Positions 9,801 to 18,733 of a DNA stretch of 64,000 bases are shown here, one piece after another. Positions within the stretch are counted from its first letter, which is position 1. Each line of letters begins with the position of its first letter. The DNA comes from JADKIH01 sp031385005. Its GTDB lineage: Bacteria > Bacteroidota > Bacteroidia > AKYH767-A > 2013-40CM-41-45. The notes under the pieces are model-generated. The model did no database searches. It was not told the origin of the DNA and was given only the letters and a program-made list of their open reading frames with translations. Made by a program: the position numbers and the translations under genes. The stretch covers positions 1-64,000 of the forward strand of contig JANNBB010000052.1 in assembly GCA_031385005.1 (NCBI GenBank). The letters are read 5' to 3'.

Positions 9801-11067
9801 AACTATCGACGAAAAGTGTGGTTGTTCCCGGACTGCAGAAAATATTGAGGCCATTAATATTTCCATAATAAATTTCGTTTATCCAACTGCCTGATTCGCC
9901 CGTGTATGGATTTGCATGCCAACCGTTCGATCCTATATAGATTCCATTCGAATCAAGTAAGTAATAGGATTCACCCTCTGAATGTGAACCCTGCGAATCG
10001 CCGTTTCCTCCTATTAAATGACCGTGAATATCATAAACATAATCGTGGTAATAGATAAATTCCCAGTCTGTTCCATTGTAGTAATCAAGTCGCTCATGCA
10101 TTAATAGCAACCCATTGTAAGTATAGGTATTTCGGTTTGATTCTATCCAGAAATATCCATTCCAACTATAACTGGTAGAAACAATGACGTGATTGTATTG
10201 ATCATATTCGCTAACTGAAAATGAACTATTATACCAGGTCTGTGTAGCAGGAGTCCAATATTTACCAATGACTGTGTCTGTTCGAAAAGAGTTTCCTACG
10301 TAAGAATAAAAGGTCTGGTTCGTTTTCGTCCAAAAAGTTCCATTGTTCCATATCCATTGTTCTCTGAATACAATACGGTGCAAGCCATCGCTGCTCATCC
10401 GGTTGTAAGAATAATTATACCAGGTTGTATCATTCGCATTTCTATTTTTAACGATAATCAACGTATCATCCGTTCCATCGGAATAGTACATGTATTTTTT
10501 TCCGTTAGAAATGGAACCAAGCGAATAATTGAAATAAGTTGAGTCAATTAAATTTCCCGTTCCACCATAAACATTTATGCTCCTTGTTTTGTCTACCCAC
10601 TGAGCTCCGGCAAATACTTGACTCACTTTTTCCAACAACTGAAAGGATCCATTATAGGTGTAAGCAGTCCTCAACGAATCTGCCCACGAAGAACCTGTCC
10701 AGTATTGCAATATATAAGTATCAGGCAAGGTTGTATTCACATAAGTCCAGCTCTCCAATATTTTTGGCTGCCATTGATTGTTTGCCCAAATAAAACTTTC
10801 GTGGCTTAACAAGAGCGTGTCAAACAAAAAAGAAAAAGTGTCTTTACTCGACGGTTGCCAGTTGGTTCCAAGCCATGAGTAAGAAATACTAAGTGTTTGT
10901 CTTTCGGCCTGGTTTAAATGCAAAACATTTTTACTCGTATAGGCCATCGGCTCATTATCCTGCTGACCTTGGTTGATAATAACCATCGTTGAGTCGGTGC
11001 ATTGAGAAAAAACGGGATTGTTAAGTAAAATGATAAAAAGGATCAATTTCAGATAAAATGTTTTCAT
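6850..11067 (-). CDS. Giant secreted Ig/SprB-repeat protein with T9SS sorting domain
   Basis: The ATG at 11067 (MKTFYLKLILFIILL) is preferred to the TTG at 11076, giving 1405 residues with a signal peptide ending near NPVFSQ. Residues ~35-400 carry many short Trp/Tyr-rich beta units (e.g. SWNGYFWIESNRNTYTYNG). Next come about eight to ten Ig/PKD-like modules built around Cys-x-Gly-Asp motifs (PFCDGDSVTLSA, PVCYGDSILLHF), then SprB-type repeats (VRDSMGCIQTV, VMDSLGCIATD). The C-terminus is a T9SS type A domain (FYFYPNPFSSETHLKI, SPGIYHYTIVESELIISKG). It is likely a surface adhesin or sheath-type protein; the ligand is unknown. It sits directly before another T9SS gene on the same strand. Confidence 0.85.
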   Translation of the reverse strand: MKTFYLKLILFIILLNNPVFSQCTDSTMVIINQGQQDNEPMAYTSKNVLHLNQAERQTLSISYSWLGTNWQPSSKDTFSFLFDTLLLSHESFIWANNQWQPKILESWTYVNTTLPDTYILQYWTGSSWADSLRTAYTYNGSFQLLEKVSQVFAGAQWVDKTRSINVYGGTGNLIDSTYFNYSLGSISNGKKYMYYSDGTDDTLIIVKNRNANDTTWYNYSYNRMSSDGLHRIVFREQWIWNNGTFWTKTNQTFYSYVGNSFRTDTVIGKYWTPATQTWYNSSFSVSEYDQYNHVIVSTSYSWNGYFWIESNRNTYTYNGLLLMHERLDYYNGTDWEFIYYHDYVYDIHGHLIGGNGDSQGSHSEGESYYLLDSNGIYIGSNGWHANPYTGESGSWINEIYYGNINGLNIFCSPGTTTLFVDSCPGASYLWSTGATTASINVNTTDTFSVQITYPNGYQTYIVPLFVQGQSPVIFSSTTDSILYRCGTSYPTLNLPGNAYTSYQWYKNDSLIPGMTNSQFQGSYWYSHPTQGEYFLVATNTCGSDTSGISTIIDVGLPNDSIAVIGTVPFCDGDSVTLSAMSGYRYQWYPGNDSTQSLVIHTGGYYFLNVTDTTGCMKSNLVTITSFATPGTPLIYRDGPDIILNDSTNTHWYVNGNSIPGNYLNYSPSQSGYYYVEAMNSFGCSSRSDSLYFDMNALFTQAGADQVICQNDTVIIGGNYTAFGGIPPYHYQWSPSIGLSNDTIPNPGCFSDTTRKYFVVVTDSVGNSSSDSVLVHVNPSPVPTVTHDSVPTCNDGNFMLTVNPSGQGYYEWTRNSVPFFNTTYNQIRAAFAGIYQVKVTNSIGCSGTSSPDTISFFPEVTVPVIQPGGWIPVCYGDSILLHFQPDTSLTYLWYLNDTLILSPNDTSVYGNRNGIYKVIATSNEGCTASATSYVQMDSVLHISVSPSPTVIACPDDSIYLITNFIPGYTWQWQLNTNDIAGATNYEYVVSTLGSYRVVVTSPSGCTGMSQPVQANIFPPATATIVSRNDTLFIESQSADYPYYNAFWYNATNQNYLGMGNYFIPTANQQLQVQIFNSNTGCTTVLPVYVFIPCSVAYTNTRPVCRYDSTGTVSIQPLGTPPFQILWSSGETALIRSQLTAGIYIIQVRDSMGCIQTVHDTLQSISLINIDSIEAAVNCTGQCDDTLYARIIGAIGTVNYFWNTGANTSYISGVCSGNYPLTVMDSLGCIATDSITYSEPVILQATTISTDAGCIGCSDGKIRIQIISATQPYVISWSPSVGQLSGDTILSLPAGIYQITLTDVGGCELTFSDTVRDGSVNSGPTIIEDEFYFYPNPFSSETHLKISNNSVNKGLVLVIRDILNRVVAEVEIDSKTTIYRGNLSPGIYHYTIVESELIISKGVLLLQ

Positions 11068-11120
11068 TACGGTCAATTTTAAAATAGAATTTTAAATGTA
11101 GCAATTATAGTTAGAATATT

Positions 11121-12578
11121 TCAATCACTTATTAATAATTTCAAATAACGATTTTCTATAAACAAATAATAAATCCCCGGTTGAAAATTTTGCAGAGATA
11201 TATAATTTAGCTGTCCATTTAATTTTCCAGAACTAATCTTTCTTCCGGAAGGGTCAATAATTGAATAACTCTCTGAAACGAAATCTTGTTTTGACTCAAC
11301 GAGCAGTTTTTCAGAAGCAGGAATTGGATATGCACGAATAGATTCATTGAAATTACTTTCAGGAAGATCTGTTGTATTTATTACTGATAAGATTGCTGTA
11401 TTAGATGTATCTGTGCAAGTTCCAATGGATACAATACATCGAAATGAATCATTGTTATTAGAGAAATTGATATTTGTTAGAAGTAAATTATTTGTGCTCG
11501 CACCGCTAAAGATTCCTGTATCAAGTATATCTTGAAAAGTTGCTCCGGCCATTAACTGCCATTGAAAATGTGCATTCGAATCGGATGAGGCAATAGTAAT
11601 CGTTGCATTACTTCCGGAATTGACTGTCTGATTGATGGGTTGCAAATTTATTCTGCTTAAATTAAGAGAAGCTAAATAACTTATTGCATTATTGGAAACC
11701 GGCCATTTCCAGGATTGAAATAGAGTAGTAAGATTTGTGTTTGCTGCCTGAGAACTTGCAATGATAAAGTTGTCTACTGCCTCCTGAGTATTTACAGCAT
11801 TCGGTAGTAAGCCCGCATATTTCCACACATGTTCAACCCAGTTACTGCCGCAATAATTATCATGTAAGTAAAAACAAAAGGAAGCAAATAAGTCTGTTGC
11901 ACCTAAAGATGAATTCGGAATTCCCTGACCACTTCCCAGTGTATTTGTCCAGTTTAAAGAAGTGTCTGACATATATAATGGAAGCAAATTTTTAACACTG
12001 TCTTTAAATTGATCAAATGTCCAGAGATTGAAGGGTGCTCCTTCTACTCCAGCAGCTTCCATAGACATAAAACGCATAAATACTGCATAACCGGTAACAA
12101 TCGGGTCATTTATTTGATAGTTAAGTTTATTATCATAAAACCAAAAATTTCTTCCTAATTCATAAAAGGCAATTTGATCATACTTATTTTGAGTCTGAAT
12201 TTTTGTGTACATATTCATGAAATAATTATCCAACAATTCAATACCTGTTGTCCCCAAATATCCACAACCGGCACCGCATGTAGCATATACTTGTGCAATA
12301 GTTGAACGGTTATTTAAATACGTTCCTCCTGTATTGAAGTTTGGCTCTCGTCCGGTACATAATGAATAGTAATTGTAAGCTGTATCCATTTCAAGAACCC
12401 AATTGTTCATTGTCAAAGAATCAAGCGTATCTGAAACCGAAAGCAACATAATCTTATTTCCTTCCCAGGCATATAACGATAAAGGCGCTCCCTGGAAAGT
12501 TGTATAATTCTGTGGAGTTTGTGTATATCCGACGACCGACAAATTTATCAGGGTGGTAAGGGTAATTAAAAATTTCAT
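11121..12578 (-). CDS. T9SS-exported gluzincin-like protein with degenerate zinc motif
   Basis: The ATG at 12578 (MKFLITLTTLINLSVVGYTQ) begins a signal peptide, so it is preferred over the longer frame from 12617; the product is 485 aa. The domain to about residue 320 resembles secreted zinc peptidase-like proteins of the M60/gluzincin type (AFYELGRNFWFYDNKL at ~137-152, then a helical C-terminal subdomain with LFASFCFYLHDNYCG and TTLFQSWKWPVS). The expected HExxH is YELGR here (Tyr139, Arg143), so both His ligands are missing. An Ig-like unit (QPINQTVNSGSNATITI) follows, and a T9SS type A domain (IRAYPIPASEKLLVES, PGIYYLFIEN) ends the protein. It may be an inactive binding homologue. Confidence 0.7.
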   Translation of the reverse strand: MKFLITLTTLINLSVVGYTQTPQNYTTFQGAPLSLYAWEGNKIMLLSVSDTLDSLTMNNWVLEMDTAYNYYSLCTGREPNFNTGGTYLNNRSTIAQVYATCGAGCGYLGTTGIELLDNYFMNMYTKIQTQNKYDQIAFYELGRNFWFYDNKLNYQINDPIVTGYAVFMRFMSMEAAGVEGAPFNLWTFDQFKDSVKNLLPLYMSDTSLNWTNTLGSGQGIPNSSLGATDLFASFCFYLHDNYCGSNWVEHVWKYAGLLPNAVNTQEAVDNFIIASSQAANTNLTTLFQSWKWPVSNNAISYLASLNLSRINLQPINQTVNSGSNATITIASSDSNAHFQWQLMAGATFQDILDTGIFSGASTNNLLLTNINFSNNNDSFRCIVSIGTCTDTSNTAILSVINTTDLPESNFNESIRAYPIPASEKLLVESKQDFVSESYSIIDPSGRKISSGKLNGQLNYISLQNFQPGIYYLFIENRYLKLLISD

Positions 12579-12747
12579 TTTAGAGTATTTAGAAAAGAAC
12601 AAATTATCACACTTCAAGAGTTGAAGTGCGTATCAATAAAGAAGAGAAGAATTGGAAAAAGAAAAATTAATTCCTTAACAAGGTAGTCGAATGTTTTAAA
12701 TAAAAGTGAAAATGAAAAAATTAATATTAAACTGAGAAAAATATTTC

Positions 12748-14172
12748 CTACTTCACCCGACCTAACTTTATCATATTTGTTCTGCCCTGTTCGCCCAAAG
12801 GGACGCTTGCCAGATTTATAATTAGATCGTTGGTTTTTAAATATCCGCTTTCTTTAAGTATTTCATGCAGTTCGGTAATTGTTTCATCTGTGGAAGTTGT
12901 ACGCGAATAATAAAATGCGCGAACACCCCAAACCAAACTCAGTACATTTAGCATAGCAGGCATATCAGTAAATATGAGAATATCTGCATTCGGTCTTTGA
13001 GCCGAAACTTTAAAGGCCGTATAACCGGAACGGGTTATTCCAACAATTGCTTTGGCGCCAACTTGTGCCGACATTAAACAAGCATTGTGGCAAACGGAGT
13101 CGGAGATGTAACTGTCGCTTTTAATATCCGGAATGTGAAAACGATTGTAATTGTAACCGGATGATTCAATTTTGGTAATGATCATTCGCATTTGTTCAAC
13201 GACTCGAACGGGAAACTGGCCCACAGATGTTTCTCCACTCAACATAACAGCATCTGCTCCATCGATCACAGAGTTTGCTACGTCGTTAACTTCCGCCCGG
13301 GTAGGGGAGTAGTTATTGATCATGCTTTCCATCATCTGCGTGGCAATAATTACCGGCTTCGATGCATGGATGCATTTATTCACAAGCATTTTTTGAATCA
13401 GGGGAACTTCTTCCATTGGCAGTTCAACTCCTAAATCGCCACGGGCTACCATCAAGGCATCTGTCTCATGAATGATGCTGTCGATTTCTTCAAGCGCTTC
13501 CGGTTTTTCAATCTTTGCAATCACTCTGCAATTTTTACCGGCATCGGCAATTCGTTTTCGCAAATCGATTATATCGGATGCTCGTCTTACAAATGATAGC
13601 CCAATCCAATTGACATTCTGCTCGAGGGCAAACTCCAGGTCGCGCAAATCTTTTTCTGTCAGACTCGGCAAGGATAATTTGGTGTTCGGAAGATTCACTC
13701 CTTTTCGGGACGACAAGGTACCACCACTATCGGCTGTCGCAATTACTTCATCTTTTTTATTGGTGCTTTTTACCGTCAATACAAATTTTCCATCGTCAAT
13801 CAATACCTTATCACCAGCAACTACATCTTTGGCGAAATCAACATAATTAATGAATAATCGTTTGGCATTACCTACCGATTCTGTCGTACTAAGTATAACT
13901 TCTGAACCTTTGGCAATCTGAATGCTATTATTTTCAACTTCTCCAATCCGAATTTTCGGTCCCTGTAAATCGACCAATATGGAAACCGTTGTATTGAGTT
14001 CCGCATTGATAGTACGGATGGTATTCATTATGTTTTTATGCAGACTGTATTCCCCATGCGATAAATTCAATCGGCAAACATCAACACCTGCAAGTATCAT
14101 GTTTTTCAAAACCTCATAAGAAGAAGAAGCCGGACCGATTGTCGCTACTATTTTTGTTTTATTGTAAATCAT
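12748..14172 (-). CDS. pyk: Pyruvate kinase
   Basis: A 474-residue pyruvate kinase, converting phosphoenolpyruvate and ADP to pyruvate and ATP in the cytoplasm. Visible signatures are KTKIVATIGPASSS at the N-terminus, the K-containing active-site strand VIAKIEKPEALEEID, the Mg-binding ARGDLGVELPMEEVP, and AEVNDVANSVIDGADAVMLS. The C-terminal allosteric domain is complete (TRSGYTAFKVSAQRPNADIL). Length is normal. In Bacteroidota pyk commonly follows acpP-fabF-rnc and the IPExxxVDY gene on the same strand, as it does here with a T9SS gene added. Confidence 0.97.
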   Translation of the reverse strand: MIYNKTKIVATIGPASSSYEVLKNMILAGVDVCRLNLSHGEYSLHKNIMNTIRTINAELNTTVSILVDLQGPKIRIGEVENNSIQIAKGSEVILSTTESVGNAKRLFINYVDFAKDVVAGDKVLIDDGKFVLTVKSTNKKDEVIATADSGGTLSSRKGVNLPNTKLSLPSLTEKDLRDLEFALEQNVNWIGLSFVRRASDIIDLRKRIADAGKNCRVIAKIEKPEALEEIDSIIHETDALMVARGDLGVELPMEEVPLIQKMLVNKCIHASKPVIIATQMMESMINNYSPTRAEVNDVANSVIDGADAVMLSGETSVGQFPVRVVEQMRMIITKIESSGYNYNRFHIPDIKSDSYISDSVCHNACLMSAQVGAKAIVGITRSGYTAFKVSAQRPNADILIFTDMPAMLNVLSLVWGVRAFYYSRTTSTDETITELHEILKESGYLKTNDLIINLASVPLGEQGRTNMIKLGRVK

Positions 14173-14571
14173 TCTTTTTTTACTGTTTTCTTTTTTAAAA
14201 GTATTATTGAAGTCAATTGTACATAATAATTCAGAAATCTATTTATTTTACAAATAACCGATTTATTTTATATCTGCCCTAAAAACTGAATAGGAAAAAA
14301 TTGCATCTGGTAATTATGGCGATGCAATATAGGCACTTAAATTATCAAACAAGAATTTTGTCTTCTTCATCGATTCACTCCATAATATGTCGATATGCAT
14401 TTCGCCGTCGAATTTCAAACGCGGAGACGCAGCGAAACGCTGCGTACCGCTGCGCCGTTGCGTTTAAATCCGCCGCTGGAATTATTTCCGACACCTAAAC
14501 AGCAGCACCAGGACTTGCAATCAAACAATATTTTTTCAGAAAACATTTAACGTATCAACAACGTCAATAAC
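14173..14571. other. 400-bp gap between the IPExxxVDY gene and pyk
   Basis: No convincing gene. A 65-codon plus-strand frame across the GC-rich part of this gap reads through a structured repeat (next entry) and is treated as spurious. The rest is AT-rich and probably contains the pyk promoter; no clear consensus box was located. Confidence 0.45.
14411..14474. repeat. GC-rich structured repeat with nested hairpin
   Basis: A perfect 8-bp stem with a 3-nt loop (ACGCAGCG AAA CGCTGCGT) at 14427-14445 is nested inside outer arms AAACGCGG ... CCGTTGCGTTT (about 14417-14471). The stretch is far more GC-rich than its surroundings. Its AACGCGGAGACGCAG wording is like short structured repeats scattered in intergenic DNA of many environmental bacteria. 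Origin and role are unknown. Confidence 0.55.
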
Positions 14572-15000
14572 CTAAAAAACCAAATTCTCCCGCGATTTCA
14601 ATTTGCCAATATCCAGTTTATAGGCGCCCAATACTATGGAAATTTCTTTAATGGCCTTTATTACTTTTCTATCTTCCAGTCGCATGCGCTCCAGATACAT
14701 TACAAACAAGTAGTCGATCTGGTTTTGTTCCGGAAGTAAAAACCCTTTCAGACTTTTATTCGATATTAAATTAAAACGATCTCCATCTTCCGTTACATAT
14801 TCGTAGAAAGAAAAAAGCTGATCCTCCATGCGCTTATTGTTAAAAACAACATATTCCTCTTGCTTGTGTAAATTCAATTCAAGTTTGCTGTTAAGTTCTT
14901 TGCAAATTCTGTAATCCCGTTGCTGACAAATAATACCGAAGAGAGAAAAATCAAATTTCTCATCTTCGCTCAGTTTTAATTTCTGAATTGTTTTTGCCAT
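14572..15000 (-). CDS. IPExxxVDY family protein
   Basis: A 142-residue soluble protein. The family hallmark is present in variant form as LLPEQNQIDYLFVM (LPExxxxDY) at about residues 88-101. The rest is mixed alpha/beta with a basic C-terminal helix (KAIKEISIVLGAYKLDIGK). The family is restricted to Bacteroidota and is typically encoded next to rnc and pyk, as here, but has no known biochemical function. It starts 30 bp beyond the end of the preceding T9SS gene, consistent with a shared transcript. Confidence 0.85.
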   Translation of the reverse strand: MAKTIQKLKLSEDEKFDFSLFGIICQQRDYRICKELNSKLELNLHKQEEYVVFNNKRMEDQLFSFYEYVTEDGDRFNLISNKSLKGFLLPEQNQIDYLFVMYLERMRLEDRKVIKAIKEISIVLGAYKLDIGKLKSRENLVF

Positions 15001-15029
15001 TTTGTTCTAAAAAAAGTATTGCAAAAAAT

Positions 15030-16565
15030 TTAGCGCTGAATAAGTAAGCGTTGCGAAATTCGAGTTGACTTATTCATGAGCTCTACCATATAAATACCCG
15101 GAAGTAAGTCGTTTATCGAAAGTATATTTTTTCCTATCAACAAATTGCCTTTAAGCACAGAGACTCCGGAGTTGTTATAAATTGTCAGACCGGCCTCTCC
15201 GAATTCGTCCGGAACAATTATCGTAACAACATCATCAGCCGGATTAGGTAACATCGTAAACGATTTTACTTTTTGCAATTCTCCTGTGGACGGATTTAAA
15301 TCACATAGCAAGGTATCGTTCCCGTTAGCCGCTATTCCTAAAACAACAGGAGAGATTAATGGTGTCGATTGATTGATACCTTGCCAATTGACGCTGCTGA
15401 TGTTCGGAAATATGTCCGATAGAGTAGAGGTGCGTGTAAAATGATTACAAGTCGTGTCTCCGGGATAATATTTGTTTAAGTAAACAGAAGGAAACAGGGC
15501 TCCGCTTTTTGTGTAATTTCCCGCCAACTGCATAGTGTCGTTTTGTACGAAGAACGATTTAAATAAACAGCCGGTTGAATCTCCAAAATAATTTTCATTG
15601 AGAATGTTTCCCGAATGATCCAGTTCCATCAAAAAAGCATTTTCACGAAAAACATTTTTCATCGAAGCTCCTGCAATGCGAATTCCGTTTGATGAAAGTT
15701 GTAGCTTGTATGGAATAGAATATTCTTCATTAATTTCTTTACACCAAATACCTGAACCCGAAGAATTGATTTTAAGGATTAGTGCTTTGGGATAGTTGAG
15801 GGCCGAATCATTGGTTGCGGCAATCAGTAAATCGCCCGATGCTCCTTCAATTAAATCATACATTCGCTGATTTCCCGGAATGTTAATCTGCAAGGTGTTT
15901 AAAATGTTTAATGCCGAATCGAGATAAAGTAAAAACAAATCATTGTCACTTCCTGTAAACCCAAAACCGCCGGCTACAAAACCATTCTGGTAGGTAATAA
16001 TCTTCGTGCAGCGTTCGTCATAAGTGTTGCCGAATGACTTCAATTGAGGATTGTTACCAAGTGAATCCGTTTTTATCAAAAGAAAATCTTCTCCTCCCGG
16101 ACCCATAGCAGTTGTATGTCCAGCAAGTAGAATGCTACCATTGAACAGTATCATGCTTGTCAATTCATCGTCATCGAAAGGATTCCCAAATTCACGAACC
16201 CAAAGCAAATTACCGGCATTATCGCATTTCAAAAGTGTAAACTCTTCGTTACTGATGGTGTCATGAAACATCACACCTCCACATAAATATCCATCCTGCG
16301 GTACTTCAATTACTTTTACTCCATAGCTATAAAATTCCAGCAAGTCAGCGTATGAATTCAGCCAGCTTACTTGTCCGGCGGAATCAAATTTCATCAGGTA
16401 ACACTTATCATTTGAATTGGTTTTCATCACTCCCGTGAGAATAAATCCGCCATCTTGTGTTGCTTGTATGTCGTTGACTTGTCCGTTTTGATAGGCCTTT
16501 TGTACAACTTGTGCAGAAGAAAAATTTCCGAAAAAAAGCAGCGGGAGCAGGAGGAGTAATCTCAT
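15030..16565 (-). CDS. Secreted beta-propeller-like T9SS protein
   Basis: The ATG at 16565 (MRLLLLLPLLFFGNFSSAQ) directly begins a signal peptide and is preferred to the TTG at 16574; 511 aa. The body carries repeated units of the form DGGFILTGV...DKCYLMKFDSAGQVSW and DNLFLLYLDSALNI, spaced about 50-60 residues. This is the same repeat type as the protein at 28944-31631 but more diverged, and it suggests a beta-propeller. The C-terminus is a T9SS type A domain (FTMLPNPADDVVTIIVP, LPGIYMVELMNKSTR). It interrupts the otherwise conserved rnc-IPExxxVDY-pyk order. Function unknown. Confidence 0.82.
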   Translation of the reverse strand: MRLLLLLPLLFFGNFSSAQVVQKAYQNGQVNDIQATQDGGFILTGVMKTNSNDKCYLMKFDSAGQVSWLNSYADLLEFYSYGVKVIEVPQDGYLCGGVMFHDTISNEEFTLLKCDNAGNLLWVREFGNPFDDDELTSMILFNGSILLAGHTTAMGPGGEDFLLIKTDSLGNNPQLKSFGNTYDERCTKIITYQNGFVAGGFGFTGSDNDLFLLYLDSALNILNTLQINIPGNQRMYDLIEGASGDLLIAATNDSALNYPKALILKINSSGSGIWCKEINEEYSIPYKLQLSSNGIRIAGASMKNVFRENAFLMELDHSGNILNENYFGDSTGCLFKSFFVQNDTMQLAGNYTKSGALFPSVYLNKYYPGDTTCNHFTRTSTLSDIFPNISSVNWQGINQSTPLISPVVLGIAANGNDTLLCDLNPSTGELQKVKSFTMLPNPADDVVTIIVPDEFGEAGLTIYNNSGVSVLKGNLLIGKNILSINDLLPGIYMVELMNKSTRISQRLLIQR

Positions 16566-16631
16566 AGAAAACAAATGTAAGAGTTCGTGCGGAACTTTAT
16601 TAGGGAGAAAAGAAAATGAATCAAAAAATTA

Positions 16632-17351
16632 TCAGATTCCCAATTGAATGCAGGCTTTTTCAGCGGCTATTTGCTCTGCCCGTTTTTTTGAGAAATCTTC
16701 GCCTCGGGCCATTTCAACGCCATCGAGTAGAATTCTCACACGCAGCAGACGCTTTCCGCCATTATCAACTTCCTCTAAAAATTCGAATTCTATATTTTTG
16801 CGTTCCCGCTGTGCCCAGTTTATCACACGACTTTTAAAGTTGGTATCCTGGTTTTCTATGCTTTCGAGATCCACATGGTGGCGGACGAATCTGTTGATGA
16901 TTAAATTTCGGGTTACGTCAAAACCTTTATCGATGTAGACGGCGCCAACCAGTGCTTCAAAAGCATCGCCATAAGCGGAACGGTTTTTCGCCGCAGGGTC
17001 GATGTAGTTATTCATGAAATGATCGATACCCAATTTCATGGCGAGTTTATTGAGGTGCTCACGATTAACGATTTTGCTTCGCATCTCGGTGAGAAAGCCC
17101 TCTTCTCTGTAAGGAAATTTTTTGAAAAGCAATTCTGCAATGACAGCACCTAAGATGGCATCACCAAGATATTCGAGACGTTCGTTACTGAGTTTAACGC
17201 CACTTGGATGTTCTTCAGCAGTTGAACGATGCCGAAAAGCCAAATGATAGACAGCAATATTTCCGGGAGTAAAGCCAACCAGATTTCTTACGGAAGCAAT
17301 GAATTTTCTATCCTTCGAAAACAGACTACGTATATGAGAGAAATAACTCAA
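16632..17351 (-). CDS. rnc: Ribonuclease III
   Basis: A 239-residue dsRNA endonuclease for rRNA and mRNA processing. The RNase III signature NERLEYLGDAILGAVIAEL contains the catalytic acidic residues, and a second acidic cluster is in AYGDAFEALVGAVYID. A dsRNA-binding domain occupies the C-terminus (DTNFKSRVINWAQRE ... KKRAEQIAAEKACIQLGI). Translation appears to begin at a TTG (17351); no nearer ATG would keep the N-terminal helix. It follows fabF by 36 bp on the same strand, as part of the acpP-fabF-rnc unit. Confidence 0.95.
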   Translation of the reverse strand: MSYFSHIRSLFSKDRKFIASVRNLVGFTPGNIAVYHLAFRHRSTAEEHPSGVKLSNERLEYLGDAILGAVIAELLFKKFPYREEGFLTEMRSKIVNREHLNKLAMKLGIDHFMNNYIDPAAKNRSAYGDAFEALVGAVYIDKGFDVTRNLIINRFVRHHVDLESIENQDTNFKSRVINWAQRERKNIEFEFLEEVDNGGKRLLRVRILLDGVEMARGEDFSKKRAEQIAAEKACIQLGI

Positions 17352-17387
17352 GCAGTATAAATTTATTATTTGCCGAAGTTAATGGAA

Positions 17388-18638
17388 TCAGGCGTATTTA
17401 CTGAAGATGATGGATGCATTGTGTCCTCCGAATCCAAATGTATTGCTGAGCGCCCTACGAACTTCGCGTTTCTGGGCCTTGTGAAATGTAAGATTTAACT
17501 TTGGATTAAAAACCGGATCATCCGTAAAATGATTGATAGTTGGAGGGACAATACCATTTACTACTGCTAAAATACTCGCAATGGCTTCAATTGCTCCTGC
17601 AGCACCAAGCAAATGTCCTGTCATCGATTTTGTTGAACTGATGTTCATACGATAAGCATCTTCTCCGAAAAAAGTTTCAATGGCTTTAATTTCTTGTGGA
17701 TCTCCGATAGGCGTGGAAGTACCATGTACATTGATGTAATCAATATCACCCGGTTTTAATCCCGCATCATCCATGGCCGCACGCATAACATTCGCTGCTC
17801 CCAATCCTTCTGGATGAGGCGCTGTCATGTGATAAGCATCGGCAGACATACCTCCGCCAACAACCTCTGCATATATTTTCGCACCGCGTGCACGGGCATG
17901 TTCGAGTTCTTCTAATATTAAACAACCTCCGCCTTCACCCATTACAAATCCGTCGCGGTTCAAATCGAAAGGTCGTGATGCTGTTAATGGATCATCGTTA
18001 CGAAGCGACAATGCTTGCAATGCATTAAATCCGCCGACACACGTTTCATTGACTGTCGATTCCGATCCTCCCGAAACAATCACATTGGCTTTGCCCATAC
18101 GGATGTAGGTAAAAGCATCAATGAGTGCATTGGTAGAAGAAGCACAAGCTGAAACAGTAGTGAAATTAGGTCCTCTGAATCCATAGCGGATAGAGATATG
18201 CCCGGAAGCGATATCTGCAATCATCTTGGGAATGAAAAATGGATTGAAACGCGGAGTACCATCACCTTTCGCAAAAGCTGAAACTTCGTCCTGGAAGGTT
18301 TTTAAACCACCAATTCCTGAACCCCAGATTACGCCGACTCTGTCGTGATCCACTTTTTCCAGATCCAATCCTGAATCTTTTATTGCCTGATCAGCGACTA
18401 CTAATGCATATTGAGAAAAGCCGTCGAGTTTTCTGCCTTCTTTTCTTTCGAAATAATCGTTCGGATCAAAACCCTTTACTTCACAGGCAAAGCGTGTCTT
18501 AAATTTCGAAGCATCGAATTTGGTGATCATACCGGCGCCGCTGACTCCATTAATCAACCCATTCCAGAATTCCTGAACGGAATTACCGAGAGGTGTCAGG
18601 GCTCCGAGACCGGTTACTACGACTCTTTTAAGTTGCAT
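17388..18638 (-). CDS. fabF: 3-oxoacyl-[ACP] synthase II
   Basis: A 416-residue KAS II, condensing malonyl-ACP with acyl-ACP in fatty-acid elongation. The active-site Cys is in VSACASSTNALIDA; the two catalytic His lie in NVHGTSTPIGDP and STKSMTGHLLGAAGA. The C-terminal NTFGFGGHNASIIF is typical. The start is ATG at 18638 (MQLKRVVVTGLGALTPLG). acpP, encoding its carrier protein partner, begins upstream, 95 bp away on the same strand. Confidence 0.97.
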   Translation of the reverse strand: MQLKRVVVTGLGALTPLGNSVQEFWNGLINGVSGAGMITKFDASKFKTRFACEVKGFDPNDYFERKEGRKLDGFSQYALVVADQAIKDSGLDLEKVDHDRVGVIWGSGIGGLKTFQDEVSAFAKGDGTPRFNPFFIPKMIADIASGHISIRYGFRGPNFTTVSACASSTNALIDAFTYIRMGKANVIVSGGSESTVNETCVGGFNALQALSLRNDDPLTASRPFDLNRDGFVMGEGGGCLILEELEHARARGAKIYAEVVGGGMSADAYHMTAPHPEGLGAANVMRAAMDDAGLKPGDIDYINVHGTSTPIGDPQEIKAIETFFGEDAYRMNISSTKSMTGHLLGAAGAIEAIASILAVVNGIVPPTINHFTDDPVFNPKLNLTFHKAQKREVRRALSNTFGFGGHNASIIFSKYA

Positions 18639-18733
18639 ACCTGTTTCGGAGTTTTATAAAGTGATTTAAACCGGGCTGGATAAGCCTGCAATTTGCAACA
18701 CGAATTTGAACATCGTGCCGGAATTCTAAAAGA

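Noticed and set aside
14301..14498. A 65-codon plus-strand frame across the GC-rich repeat.
   Set aside because: It only translates through the hairpin repeat and has no protein-like features.
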